DNA of 64,000 bases from Tolypeutes matacus (Eukaryota; Chordata; Mammalia; Cingulata; Chlamyphoridae): NCBI GenBank assembly GCA_026826555.1, contig JAKSZT010053764.1, positions 37,057,902 to 37,121,901 on the forward strand, in the 5' to 3' direction. The notes below the pieces were generated by a model. The model was not told where the DNA came from. It worked only from the letters and a program-made list of their open reading frames with translations, and ran no database searches. Positions 12,535 through 23,919 of the stretch are shown here, in pieces (the first letter of the stretch is position 1; every line of letters begins with the position of its first letter). The position numbers and the translations under genes were made by a program.

Positions 12535-12859
12535 CTTACTAGAATCCAAGACAAAGAAGAAAGTGTGATCATACTTTCTATAAGATAAAGAAAAAAAAGT
12601 GAATTACTCAGAAAAATGACAAATATTCCTGGTTCTGAGTTTTTTGAATAATTTATCTCATGTGCCTAAAGAGGACAATTTATAATGTAGTTATAAAAAA
12701 ATGTTTAAAAGTTTAATAATCCATGATATTTGAAACAGGCAAACAAAGAGCTAAAAAAGCAAAAGGTAGAGAGAGCACCTGAAGGTGACACTGGCAGTAA
12801 GTCACAAGTCCCCCAATCTGTATGAAAAATGCAAGAAGACTAGCTTTTTTGAGATCTCT
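12535..12859. other. No gene recognised
   Basis: Short AT-rich stretch between an LTR and a MIR; nothing seen. Confidence 0.5.
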
Positions 12860-13000
12860 CAAAATTGGCCAAGTATACATACAATCACCAGCAAAGCATT
12901 TAACCTCTGTGGGCCTCAGTATCATCATTTTGAAAAGAGAGATGACAGACAGGTAAACCAGGCTAGATAACCTAAGGGTTCTTCTAGCTCTGAAAAAAAA
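12860..13000 (+). mobile_element. MIR SINE fragment
   Basis: 'catttaacctctgtgggcct' followed by 'ttcttctagctctga' matches the MIR core and its 3' end in forward orientation. Confidence 0.65.
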
Positions 13001-14304
13001 ATGTTGAGTCTTTAACCTTTTATTGAGCCCTTACTATGTGCTATGGTTTGCTGAATAAAAAGATTTCTAAACACTCACACACATCCATAAGACCCCTTGA
13101 GTATTTCATAATTTTACTCTTCTGGAAAGTTGGTGCTGCTATTTGCCTGTTATTATAGCAGCAAATAATCTAATATTTGCATACCAATTGATCCATGAAT
13201 GTCAACAGAAAGCAGCCACCTCTGTCTTCCTAAATTGTTCATCTGTGAACTCTGATGAAAGGAAACCCATCGAATATTCAAAACTTTTGGACAGCTTGGG
13301 TCAGACTGAAATTTTCAAAGAAATATATATATGTGACCACATGCTAAGCAAGGAGCTTAACACCAGGCCACTGCTTTAAGCTGTCACTGTATTTAAACTC
13401 TCGGTAATATTTCCCATCATTAAAAAAATCTTAACTCAAGATGCAACTGAAACATTGGCTTCTGAAACCTTGGGGAGAAATTTATGCAAAACTCCCAACA
13501 ATTGGTAGGGAATGAAGGAAGTCTAACAAACATTTAGCAATCTTAATAGGAATTTATCCAGGTAATAGTAGACTCTTCAAAGTAGTTTACAATATCCTTG
13601 TGCTCTATACCCCCCAGATGCCACAAATGTATGAGTTTATACATAATCACATATTTCCATAATACTTAGGGAGGAAATATCTGTAAACTTGGCTAAACAT
13701 TTTGCAATCCCATTCTCTCCACCTCAAAAAGAACAATTATGTAACAAAAGAACAACATAGTCCAGATTGTTTTTAAATTAGCTGGAGCCTGATATTTTTC
13801 TCTAAAAATAAAGTGTTTTAGTTATGCTATCATATACTATACAGTGTTGTTGATATGATTTTCTAAAGACATGAATACCTTTCAGTAAATTTTCAAAACA
13901 AAAAAGCAAAACAAAGCACACTCTTTCTTCAATGAAGCTGGTAGCTGCATTTGTAAGAAATTCAATGCCTGTTAAAACTGAGCAAAAAAGGCAGGAATGT
14001 ATGTGCAAAATAGTGTGCAAATAATTATGAAGTGTTTTCCACCTACCTGCATGTCCAATTTGATATTTAAAAATTAAATATTAAGTGGGATACTGGTGAG
14101 AGACTTCTCAAAGTGCATCTTTAAATATATTTTAACTTTTGAAGCCAAGTGAATGCAGTGCCTGTTTAATATATTGCATTCACTCTCGTGCAAAAGAAAT
14201 ATTGATGGGGGGCATGGAGAGAAGGTGGTGAGAAAGCCATTAAAGTACCCCCCACCCCGGGTGGGATGGGGAGAGAGCATTATATAATGTGGCTTGTGCT
14301 CTGT
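13001..14304. other. Intron sequence, no further exon recognised
   Basis: This lies downstream (minus strand) of the LRR exon donor. A possible MIR remnant ('tttattgagcccttactatg') sits at 13018-13040. I found no next exon with repeat-type LRR coding. Confidence 0.4.
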
Positions 14305-14306
14305 AC

Positions 14307-14476
14307 CTGAAGAAAATCCCTACAATGCTAGAAAAGTCTCTTCAACCCATCCTTGATCACAGCGTGGGCATCATCGCGGCAGCGGTGCAGAGTGAGAGAG
14401 CGGGGGTGACAGCGGGCCAGCGCCAGCAGCCAGTCATCCTTCAGGACAAGGCAGACTATGATCTGGATCTGCTTCC
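14307..14476 (-). pseudogene. LRR exon of F-box/LRR gene, with in-frame stop
   Basis: This candidate 170-bp exon is read on the minus strand. A pyrimidine-rich tract ending in CCAG leads in at 14477-14505, and the donor CAG|GTACAG lies at 14309-14301. The exon starts with two bases (GG) that complete a codon begun in the previous exon and ends in phase 0. After T|GG (Trp), 56 codons follow, giving a repeat like the cysteine-containing leucine-rich repeats of FBXL proteins: SLTLHRC, then IKDGLKRLF. The frame then meets TAG (14330-14328) and continues HCRDFLQ to the donor. The cysteine four residues after the last Leu fits the GLxxLxxxC pattern, so the stop probably interrupts real coding sequence; CAG to TAG would be one change. 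Local GC is far above the flanks. The opposite-strand frame at 14289-14519 is a shadow. Identity of the gene is not known to me. Confidence 0.65.
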
Positions 14477-15475
14477 CTGGAAGGGGAAAAAAAGAAGAAA
14501 AAAAAAGAGCTCCCTTTGACAACACCTTCGGAAGGGACCTCTTCCCTGTCGTTAGGTCTTCAGTCAGCTGCCTGGAAGGTTCATGCCCACTACGCAGGTG
14601 CAGGCCCTGAGGCCACAGTGGAGACATAATCAGGCAGATATGGTGCCTGTCTTCTGGGGACCAAGAGTCTCCCCGGCGAAGACGCACTTGCCAAGTGGCC
14701 ACGGGTGTTTAATATGTAATTTATGCTCTGAGATTACAACAAGCAGAGCTGAAATTGGGGAGTTTGAGGAGGCTTCCCCAGGAAGAGACATTTACTGGAA
14801 GGAGGAGGGAAATTTACGTGGCAAAAGGTTTGGGTGGCACATGGGGAGATTGTTCTGGGTAAAGGGAAAATGTGTGCGAAGGCAAGGCGCTGAGTCCAGC
14901 TATATCTCCTCCAGATAGCTGGTGTGATTGGCATTAGACAAGAGGGTGGGGTGACCCACACAATGTCCCGTAGTGGTCAGACTGCACGAGCCTCATGGGC
15001 TCAGATGCACCTTTTAAACCCAAGGGGTTTTAGGCAAGGATTGGACTTGAGTTTTTAGAAAGATTCCTCTGGCTGCTGCATGGACCTGCCCCTGGTGTAC
15101 TTGACAACCAGAGCAGTTCATTTTCAACACCCCACCTCCTCTATACGACAAAATTACCTTCAGTAGTAACTATTCTTTTCTTGAATCATTTAGTTTGCAA
15201 ATAATTAACACTTTAAAATAAAGCTACTTTCCATTTTGAAGCCAATATTTAAATTCAGTAAATTACTTCACGCATGAATTAAAATGTGAGCAAACTGAGC
15301 AAAAATATTGCAACTCCAAGTTCACACTTGCTTCATTGTTTTAAATTTAAAGCATAAAATCTCCATGTGGTCACATAGAGTAATACAGGAAGTAATTCGA
15401 GTTCTGCTTCTTCATCTTTATAAGCATCGTGGTGTCATCATTTGGGGTCTGCTGTTTAAATGCACGAATGTGTAG
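14477..15475. other. Intron; includes ancient repeat piece at 14985-15105
   Basis: The part 'agaaagattcctctggctgc' at about 15056-15077 matches the old repeat class also seen at 52061-52620. The rest is unassigned. Open frames of 75-124 codons near 14330-14960 overlap the exon or its shadow and show no domain beyond the exon itself. Confidence 0.45.
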
Positions 15476-15480
15476 GTCCC

Positions 15481-16611
15481 TGTATTAGTCAGCCAAAGGG
15501 GTACTGATGCAAAATACCAGAAACTGGTTGGTTTTTATAAAGGGTATTTATTTAGGGTAGAAGTCCACAGTTACCAGGCCATAAAGCATAAGTTTCTTCC
15601 TTCACCAAAGTCCATTGCCACATTTTGGAGCAAGATAGCTCCCAACGTTTGCCAGGGCTTAGGCTTCTTGGGTTCCTCTCTTCCAGAGGCTCCGTTTCTC
15701 TCTGGGCTCAACTCCTCTGGTTCCTACACAAGGTCAGCTGTAAACTATGAGGCTCTCAAGGCTTTGCCTCTCTGCACAAGGCCAGCTGTAGACTCTCAGG
15801 TGAATGGCTCATGTCTTTTCCTGGGGCTTTCTTTCCTTCCTCACAACCAAGCTCTCTTACTTCCCGGGGCTCCAGCTCAAGACTCTAACATCAGAACTGC
15901 TACAACTCTGTCCTTTGCCATGCCTTTTATATTTGATTCCTGTAATAGTTAGCCAAAGGGGTGCTAATGTGAAATACCAAAAATGGGTTGGTCTTTATAA
16001 AGGGTATTTATTTGGGGTAGAAGTCCACAGATACTAGGCCATAAAGCATTAAGTTTCTTCTCTCACCACAGTCCATTGCCACATGTTAGAGCAAGACAGC
16101 TGTCGGCGTTTGCCAGGGTTCAGGCTTCTAGGGTTCCTCTCTTCCCGGGGCTGTGTTTCTCTCTGGGCTTAGCTCCTGTTTCCTCCACAAGGTCAGCTGT
16201 AGACGATCAGGCAAACGGCTTGCCTCTCTTCTCCTGGGGCCTTCTTTCCAACATCAACACTGCTTCTCAAAAGACTGCTTCAACTGTCCTTTGCCTTGCC
16301 TTTTATATTCGATTCCCCACCCACCAAGGGGTGGGGCTCAACACCCTAATCCTAATCTAATCATGCCCAGATTAACAGATCAGTTTACAAGCATGATCCA
16401 ATTATATTTTTGGAATTCATAATTGCATCAAATTCCCCAACGGCCACAATTCCCCACCCACCAAGGGGTGGGGTTCAATGCCCTACTGACGTGACCCGAT
16501 CAAAGCCCCAATTATAACTTAATCATGCCCAGATGAACAGATCAGTTTACAAGCATAATCCAATATCTATTTTTGGAATTCATAACTTCATCAAACTGCC
16601 AAACTGCTACA
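15481..16611 (-). mobile_element. Solo LTR (ERVL-like), split by a second LTR
   Basis: The LTR is present as 15481-15940 plus 16454-16611 and runs TGT...ACA. Read on the minus strand it has a TATA-like 'aaatataaaagg' and, near its 3' end, the polyadenylation signal in 'aaataaataccc'. Flanking pentamers GTCCC (15476-15480) and GTTCC (16612-16616) look like a 5-bp target duplication with one change. That duplication length fits class III (ERVL/MaLR) elements. No gag, pol or env remains. Confidence 0.75.
15941..16448 (-). mobile_element. Inner LTR of the same family, nested
   Basis: This second, 508-bp LTR (TGT...ACA) is inserted into the first with a perfect 5-bp duplication ATTCC (15936-15940 and 16449-16453). 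The outer LTR resumes immediately after it at 'ccacccaccaaggggtgggg'. Same orientation and same family, with the same TATA and polyadenylation signal positions. Confidence 0.85.
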
Positions 16612-16616
16612 GTTCC

Positions 16617-17732
16617 TAAGAGTTGGAGACAACCAAAGTAACTCCACAGATCCAGAACTATCTTGAACCTAACTCTCCAAACAAACACCTGGAGCTATGT
16701 CCAGGTGTCGGGGACCCACTACTTACCTAGGAGTTCTGAGGTAATTTCTATGTAGAATGTAGTATTTATTTATTAAATGGATAAGTATTCAAAGCGGGCT
16801 AATTTCAAGCTTGCCTATTAATTACTGAAACCCAACAGCAACTGCAACAATGGTACAGAACTTAGACCATCCGAAGATTTATTTCAGGGATTAGTATTTT
16901 ACCACTGACATTGTTTAGAATTGCTGGTGAATGGAGATATTAAAAAGCAGGCTTTTAGTAGGTTCCGTTATTATTCTAGATTCTATACAGCTAGTGTATG
17001 CCCTTATTACCTGCACCCTGGGCAAACCCTGGCCCCTTCCCCACCCATGTGAGGAAAATGAATTGAAGGAGAACGAGGGATATGGAGGAGGCCAGTTAGG
17101 AGGCAAGCCCAAGAGAGAGGCTTAAGCTTTCATTATTGGTTAAGTGGAGCCTTTAATTATGGTAAGTGGGTTTGAGAGAAATTTAGGTGGTGGGGCTTGG
17201 TGACTGATTGGCCAAACAGGTAGGGGATAGGAATGAGGCCATGTTATCTCCCAGCCTTCTGGATGGGCCACTGGGGTGGATGAGACCGGAAGCCACAGCA
17301 GTGGATGCAATTGCCTGGGGAGAGAAAGTTGTGTGGTAGTTCTAAACCTTGATGAACTCTAGCATTTAGCAGAGGATTTGCTGGCAACGATGCCATTTTG
17401 TAACTGGAAAACCAATTGGTGAAGAGCTTTTCCAAAAGAAGATGAGGAAAAGAGCCAGGGTTACCTTGTGGCTTCATCATGTGCATCCAGCATATGATGC
17501 ATTTTAGGAAGGAATTATATTTCCTAAAACCTCTAGAGCTGTTGAAAGAAACAGAAGCGCTTGTCACTCTGCTGTGTCAGGGAAGAACTGCCTCTACACA
17601 TCAGTCTCCAGAATGCTGGAATTTAGACCTAAAGAGCACGTGCTGTGAAGGAACCAATGGAGACTTTTTTTCCCTTATAAATATCTTCCAGAGCTGTAAA
17701 GGAAAACCGACAGAGCATGGTGGCATGGTGTC
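16617..17732. other. Intron, no feature recognised
   Basis: Mixed sequence. Short open frames on both strands show no domains or splice pairs I trust. Confidence 0.45.
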
Positions 17733-17953
17733 AATAAAACCAAAGGCTGGGGAGAACAGAGGTGGCTCAAGCAGTTGAGTGCCCGCGTCCCACATGGGAA
17801 GTTCTGGGTTTGGTTTCCGGTGCCTCCTAAAGAAAAAAAAAAAAAAAAACAGACAAGCAGACAACAAGCAAAAACAACGATAAAAAAACAAAACAAAACA
17901 ATGAGCAAATAGGTGAGGGAGCCATCTGGGGGTAGAGGGGGTAATAACCAAAG
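17733..17953 (+). mobile_element. DAS-type tRNA-derived SINE
   Basis: Body about 17749-17942: tRNA-like head 'ggtggctcaagcagttgagt', then 'cacatgggaag', 'ggtttccggtgcctcctaaa', an A-rich part and repeated 'cagacaa'-like tail units. Imperfect flanking duplications are aataaaaccaaag (17733-17745) and aataaccaaag (17943-17953). Related copies are at 39043-39247 and 42632-42789. Confidence 0.85.
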
Positions 17954-18029
17954 AGGACAGTATTTCAGGGATGACAGAGGGATTTTCTCTGCTGGGATTT
18001 GTGTGTAACCCTCCAGGCAGGTTCCTTTC

Positions 18030-18160
18030 TCCCCACTTAGGCTGTGAGCTCCTTGAGAACAGGGACTAGATTTTATGCCTTCTGACATTCCCAGTGCACA
18101 AGCTCAGGGTGTTGCATGCAGTAGGTGTTCCACAATTGCAAGATGATGAAAAGTCTAATG
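18030..18160 (+). mobile_element. L2 3' end fragment
   Basis: 'gctgtgagctccttgagaac' with 'agggacta' and 'gcagtaggtgttc' is the typical L2 3' end. Confidence 0.7.
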
Positions 18161-18354
18161 GAATAGAACAAACACTAGGCAAAGAATCAAATACCCAAAC
18201 CTAAACTCAACTTTAGAAAAAAAACAAAGTGTACAGCCTTAATCAAATAACTTAACTAGTATGACTGTTTCAAATATTTCCTTCAGCTCTAAAATTATAA
18301 GAAAGGATGACCACTTCCAGAATTATTAGCATTTCACTCTCCACTTATCAGTAT

Positions 18355-18510
18355 GAATCAAAGACTCAAAAATCCAAGAGCTGGAAGGGGCCTTACAGAC
18401 AACCTTTTCCCCAACACCCACATTCTAAGGAGGCCTCGGTTGAGAAAGAGCCTATAATTATGTCCAGGTGGGTCAGGACTTGAACTCACATACTGCCTCC
18501 AAGGCCAGTG
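18355..18510 (-). mobile_element. MIR-like fragment
   Basis: 'agagctggaaggggccttac', 'gtcaggacttgaactcacat' and 'aaggccagtgttcca' match the reverse complement of MIR-type text. Confidence 0.55.
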
Positions 18511-19688
18511 TTCCATCCCATAGGTCTTTTTCTTCATGCATAGAACTAAAATGAGAATGTTATAGAGTTTTTTTTTCCAGTATTCTCTCTTGAAAATTGT
18601 CATTATGATCTAACATACTGAAAATTTTAAATGAAGGATACTTGATTCTCTGAATGTGTATGTGTCTACACACACACATACACGCTCACAATGGAAAACA
18701 TAACTGCAGCCTTAACACAAACCCTACTTGTTTATTTCCCACCAATCCCTCCAACATCTTGTTCAGTATTGAGAGGGCCAGCTGTAACAAAGAGAGTCAT
18801 AAGAAAACTTCAGGCACTGTCAACAAGTCTAAACCTCACTGGACACACACACCCCTCCCAAGCAGTTGTGACTCTGCACTCAGAATAAAATAAAACATAG
18901 TGTTAGAGAATTTGGCAGACCAATGTCTTCTACTCTGGCCTCTTGAAATTCTCTATGCTTCTTAATTTTCCCATAAAGAATGACAAGAATGGCTTCAGAA
19001 AACTTGTTTGTGTAGCTATTTCTGTACAATACAAACTATAATCGAAATGAGAAATAAGCTCGCTCAATTCCAACTCACCTGCAATGACTTTAGTTAGGAT
19101 ACACAATTTAGCTGTTCCCTTCAATTCTCCCTCCTAGAGGAAGATACATTGCTAACATCACTACTCCCGCGAATACACCACGCTTTCATTCATTCTCTCT
19201 CCCTCAATTTAGGACCCACAGCTTGCCCCATGATAAGGCATTTTTTAAAGGAGATCTGCCCCATTGAAAGACATATTCTTCATTTTAATAAGTTACTTCC
19301 TATAAGAAATTTGCTGTTCCTCACATATTTCCATGTTCCTAGAAATCCGTTATTTACCCTCAATTTTCAAATGCACTAAAAAATTGTAACTGAGTTTAGG
19401 AAGACCATCTCTAAGTTATCAACACCTCTAAGTAGGTCTCTATCAATTTCAAGTTACCGTGGTCCTTTTGCTTTGTTTCTCCATCACCAGGGGCATGAGC
19501 TGCTTCTGTCCTTTCCCTGGAGCGATAGCAGTCTTTCTTCTCCAGACCAGTAATTCAGCTACTTGTCAAACGCCCTCAAATTTCATGCAATGCCCACAGA
19601 ATCTTCATACCAGTCATAGGAGACTGTTTAACAATTTCTCTTCTTTTGACAGTCTTTTCTAGTCCTCAGTACTAGGGGACCTTAAAAA
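18511..19688. other. Intron, no feature recognised
   Basis: Short CA-rich patches near 18657-18690; otherwise nothing supportable. Confidence 0.45.
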
Positions 19689-20715
19689 GGGAAATAAAAT
19701 ATGGCCTCAGCAAATTGAGCAGACTCACAGACTAGAGTCTGGAAGATAAGCTATCAGGAGACAGAAAGTGAGTAGTGTGGAGAGCTGATGGATGATATGG
19801 GTGAAATCTACGATAAAGTGGAAGAGGGTGGTTGAGCAGTGGATGGAGGTGATGTTGGTGCAGGGATGTGGGGGGGGGGGTCGATAGCACTGGAATGTGA
19901 AGGTGAGTAGGGTGGGGGGGGTTGTGTTAGACTATCCATGGAACTGGAGGGAGGGTTGGAGGGAAGAATAGGTGAACTCTGGGGATTTGTAGGTCTGTGG
20001 TTAAAACTACAATGGTGGGGACGTTCTTTTGGCAAATATGGCAGGGAAGAATTACTGGGACAGGGTGATGGGAGTGGGGGGCTACGTGGGATAGGGCACA
20101 TCTGGGGCATGCTTCTATGGAATATGAAAGTGTTCATTTTGTCATAGGGTGTTATCTCAGTGGGTAGAGACCCACACAATAAACAAGAAAATAATAAACT
20201 CCCATCCGAGGGAGTCCTCCTACGTTCTCAAATAGAGAGGCAAGAAGCTCTTGAGAACATAGGCATTGCTTAATAAAAGAAAACAGACCAATATGTCAAG
20301 ACCTCAATATTAATGCATGTAACTATGAACTTTATTCTTCAACACTTGAAACTTAGTGGTTACCGTAAGTTCTGAGGGGAGGGGAAGGGAAGAATACACA
20401 AAACATATGACATTTTTAGGGCATCGGAATTGTTCTGTGTGATCATGCATTGACGGACACAGACCATCATACATTTTGTCAAAACCTATAAAAGTGTACG
20501 GTGCAAAATGCGATCCATAATGTATACCATTGACCATGGTTAGTAGCAATGCTTCAATATTTGTTCATCAATTGTAACAAATGTACCATACTCATGTAAG
20601 ATGTTATTAATAGGGGAAAATGTGAAAGGGGGGGGCAGGGTATATGGGACTCCCCAATATTTTCTATGTGACTTTTCTATAACCTAAACTTCTTTGAAAA
20701 CAAAGTGAAAAAAAT

Positions 20716-20794
20716 GACACTGGGGGAACATACAGAAGAAATTGTCACTGTACATAAAAGATAACAGATCTTATGGTGATGAAAGACAATGCAA
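20716..20794 (+). other. ORF1-derived segment inside L1 3'UTR (copy 2)
   Basis: This segment begins 'gacactgggggaaca', identical to the ORF1 text at 58336. It goes on with 'gaagaaattgt', 'acataaaagataacagat' and 'atggtgatgaa', matching 58336-58418 at roughly four bases in five by eye. It follows an A-rich run that closes module A. Confidence 0.85.
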
Positions 20795-21774
20795 AAAAAA
20801 TTATTTTTTAATTTTTAATTTTATTCTATTTATTTATGTATTTATTTATTGGCTTTGTTTTGGGGGAGGTTTTGGATTGTAGAAGGGTTGCAATTGTGGC
20901 AGGAAGGACCACTGGTGCAGAGTGTCAGTAGTGGGGGGAGGTGTGGAGTGCACCTGGGGCATGCCTCTATGGAATATGAATCTGTTCAAGTGGTCATGGG
21001 GTATTGTCTCAGTAGGTTGAGACCTCCACAATAACTGAAAGAATATTGAATTCCTATCCTGGGGAGTCCTGCTACATTCTCTAATAGAGTGGCAAGAATC
21101 CCTAGAGTAAATAGGCAGTGCCTAGTGAAGGCCCTTGATATAGATGCTTGTACTTATGAACTTTGTTCTTGAAATTAGAACTTAACCTCATATTATATAT
21201 TGCCTAAGAGTTACCTTCTGAAAGCCTCCTTGTTACTCAAATGTGGCCTCTCTCTAAAACAAACTCAGCACATAAACTTCCTTCCTGCCCCCTGGACTGA
21301 GACATGACTCTCGGGGATGAGCCTCCCTGGACTGAAGGATTATTACCAACTGCCAACTAGCAATGCATTTGGAAAAGGAACTTGACCAAAAGGGGGAAAT
21401 GGTAAATACAAAAGAGTTTTTATGGCTAAGAGATTTCAAAGTGAGTCAGGAGGTAATTCCAGAGGTTACACTTATGCATGTCTCAGGAGGATCTCACTGA
21501 AGGCCACAGTAAAGAGTGCCTCAAGAAGGGGGCTCCTGAGGGCTCTAGAAATATCTAGACACTATAGGTAGGGCAGACAACCCCAGGAATTCAGCACCCT
21601 GTCAGTGGGCCTTACCCTGGAATATATGATAACCTATTCCCTCAATGTATTGGAGTTGGAATCATTTATAATTTTCCTATGCCTGGTTCTTATGTCCCCT
21701 TTATTTAAACTTATAATTAGCACTATGCCCATTAAAGATGTCCCAGAGACTTAAATTTTCTGGCTGTTCATTAG

Positions 21775-22268
21775 AGAGTAACTCAGCATCAAGTCCCAGC
21801 TCCGTTGGGGATAAAACAGATGTTCACAAGGAAGTAAATACATGGAGAAGAAGAACACAGAAGCAGATACACAGGAAGAGTGAGTGCTCCATAGACACGG
21901 CCCAGGAAGAGAGATGAGTCTGATAGTCTACAGCTGACCTCATGGAGAGAACAGAGCAGCTGAGCCCAGAAAGAAACGAGCTCCAGGGAGAGAGATGGGC
22001 CCTCCAGCCTACAGCTGAGATCAGAAGGGGCGGGGCGGGGGAAAGACATGGGGACGGACCATGAAGCCTTAGGAGGAAGGGAAGGCTGAACACTCACAGA
22101 GACTGGCAGCCATCTTGCTCCAACACGTGGCAACAGACTTTGGTAAGGGAAGTAACTTACTCTTTTATGGCCTTGTGACTGTAAGCTTCTACCCCAAATA
22201 AATACCCTTTATAAAAGCCAACAGACTTCTGGTATTTTGCATCAGTACCCTTTTGGCTGACTAATACA
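21775..22268 (+). mobile_element. 5'-truncated ERVL-like LTR inside L1 3'UTR
   Basis: The right end, 'accccaaataaataccctt' to 'ttggctgactaataca', is the reverse complement of the start of the LTRs at 15481 and 15941. The 5' end of the LTR is missing. About 110 bases of L1 3'UTR are also absent compared with 32640-32760, which indicates a deletion at the left junction. Confidence 0.8.
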
Positions 22269-22306
22269 ACATCCACCCCACCCCCACCCCACCCCACCCC
22301 CAAAAA
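22269..22306 (+). repeat. C-rich simple repeat (CCACCCC-like)
   Basis: Short tandem run of 'ccaccccac'-type units at the point where the L1 3'UTR resumes after the LTR. Confidence 0.7.
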
Positions 22307-22907
22307 AGCAGAAAATACCTACAACTGCAAACAAGACAGTTCCATCCATCTGCCCCATGGGATCTAAGCCCCCTCTCAACTGGAAGCAGAGTGGGCATCA
22401 CCATCCCAAAATCCTCAAGATTGAGGAAAGAACAAACATAAGAGGGGAATGCAACTATGGACTAAAATAGACTTCTTATTCTAGTAATGGAAGAACTTGT
22501 AACATTGCTGTAAAGACAGTGGTCACCAAAGTTTCTGAGGGGAAGGAGAGGGAAGAATCAGTGTAACACGGCATTTTTAGGACATTGGAATTGTTCTGCT
22601 TGATATTTGCAATGACGGATACAGGTCATTATACATTTTGTCAAAACCTATAAAATTGTGCAGTACAAATTGTAAATCATAATGTAAACTATAGACCATG
22701 ATTAGTAGCAATGCTTCAATATGTGTTCATCAATTTTAACAAATGTACCACCTTAATGAAAACTTTTGTTAATGGGGAAAAGTGTGGGAGGGAGAAAGGG
22801 GAGGTATATGGGAATCCCCTATATTTTCGGGGTAACATTTATGTATTCTAAAGCTTCTTTAAAAGTAATAAATAAAAATTGATTACTAAAAAAAATGGGA
22901 AATAAAA

Positions 22908-23114
22908 AGACAAAACCCCAAAAGTTGTGCTTAACACACAGGGTGGACTGTGTGGGATATTCCCCTGCAGGTAAGGTTGGCCCAGGTGTGTAACAGACAT
23001 GGAATGCCATCTCACTGAGGCTAGGGCATCACCCCTGGCACCTTCTGAGTGCCCAGCATTGTCATATAATCTTTCCTCTTCCCATTCAGGAGGATGCAGG
23101 GGTAGTAGAGAGAA
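22908..23114. other. Unassigned
   Basis: Nothing recognised. Confidence 0.4.
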
Positions 23115-23215
23115 CATGGGGGATAGAGTCGGAACATCTCGATGAAAGTCCTTGCTCTGCTACTTACTGTTGTATGATCTTTTAGAAGTCACCTAACCTC
23201 TTTGGGTCTCAGCAA
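23115..23215 (+). mobile_element. MIR fragment
   Basis: 'tgctctgctacttactgttg' and 'cacctaacctctttgggtct' are MIR core text. Confidence 0.7.
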
Positions 23216-23231
23216 ATACAGACTCCAGATG

Positions 23232-23400
23232 GCTTAGGGGGTAAAAGTGTAGACTATCATAGCAGATCCAAGCTCAAGTCTAAATTCTGCCACTTACTAG
23301 CTATTTGAGTCCATCTCTTTAGCCCCTCTAGCCTCAGATTCCTTAGTTATAAAACAAGGACAATAATACCTGAAACCAGAGGTGGAAATTCTTGTGAACT
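23232..23400 (+). mobile_element. MIR fragment
   Basis: 'aaattctgccacttactagc' followed by 'agattccttagttataaaac' and 'ggacaataatacc' is a typical MIR. It directly follows another MIR in the same orientation. Confidence 0.8.
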
Positions 23401-23919
23401 ACAAAGTCTTCTGCAAATGGACTGAGCGACAACCTTCTTGAGCCTCCTTGTTTTATCTAGAGTGTTTATAAGGTCTCGGTTAAAAACTCAAACCTTTCTA
23501 GAACCCTTTCTCCCCAGCACTGAAAGTACTTGGTCCACAAGTCATTATTCTCAGTCACTTGGTTTGTAAGACAGGCCAGGAATTCTAGCACAATAGATCT
23601 CCCTCTGCTTTAGAGACTCTGTGAGCTGGGCAGGAAGCCAATCTCCTCCCCTTCTCTGCCCTCACACTATGTTCTCACTCCCTGCATATGCATGGTTGTC
23701 TTTGAAACACTCCAAATTCAGGGACCTTTAAAGCACAGAACATTGGAGCATGATTTCTTGCTGGTTCTTGAACTAGTTTGGCTATCCCTAATCCTACCCC
23801 ATGGCAAGTTCCTTGCTCCCAATCCAATTTGTTAAACGCCTGCCTTTTCTTCTCTTGCTACTAGCCAACCCTCTTTCTCCCCAAATTGCTTTAAAAATAA
23901 GAAGCCTTACACTCACAGA
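23401..23919. other. Unassigned
   Basis: Mixed sequence; no gene or repeat recognised. Confidence 0.4.

Larger units (their letters stand above)
19689..22907 (+). mobile_element. 5'-truncated L1: composite 3'UTR only
   Basis: The element spans 19700-22896 between perfect 11-bp target duplications GGGAAATAAAA (19689-19699 and 22897-22907). It contains no ORF2. It starts at the 'gagcagactcacagac' boundary just after ORF2 and runs through a G-rich tract (19860-19935), module A, an ORF1-derived segment, an AT-rich spacer and module B to a short A-run. An LTR and a deletion interrupt module B at 21775-22268. The order matches 3391-6171. Confidence 0.9.

Noticed and set aside
14289..14519. 76-codon plus-strand frame
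   Set aside because: Shadow of the minus-strand LRR exon; no splice signals on the plus strand.
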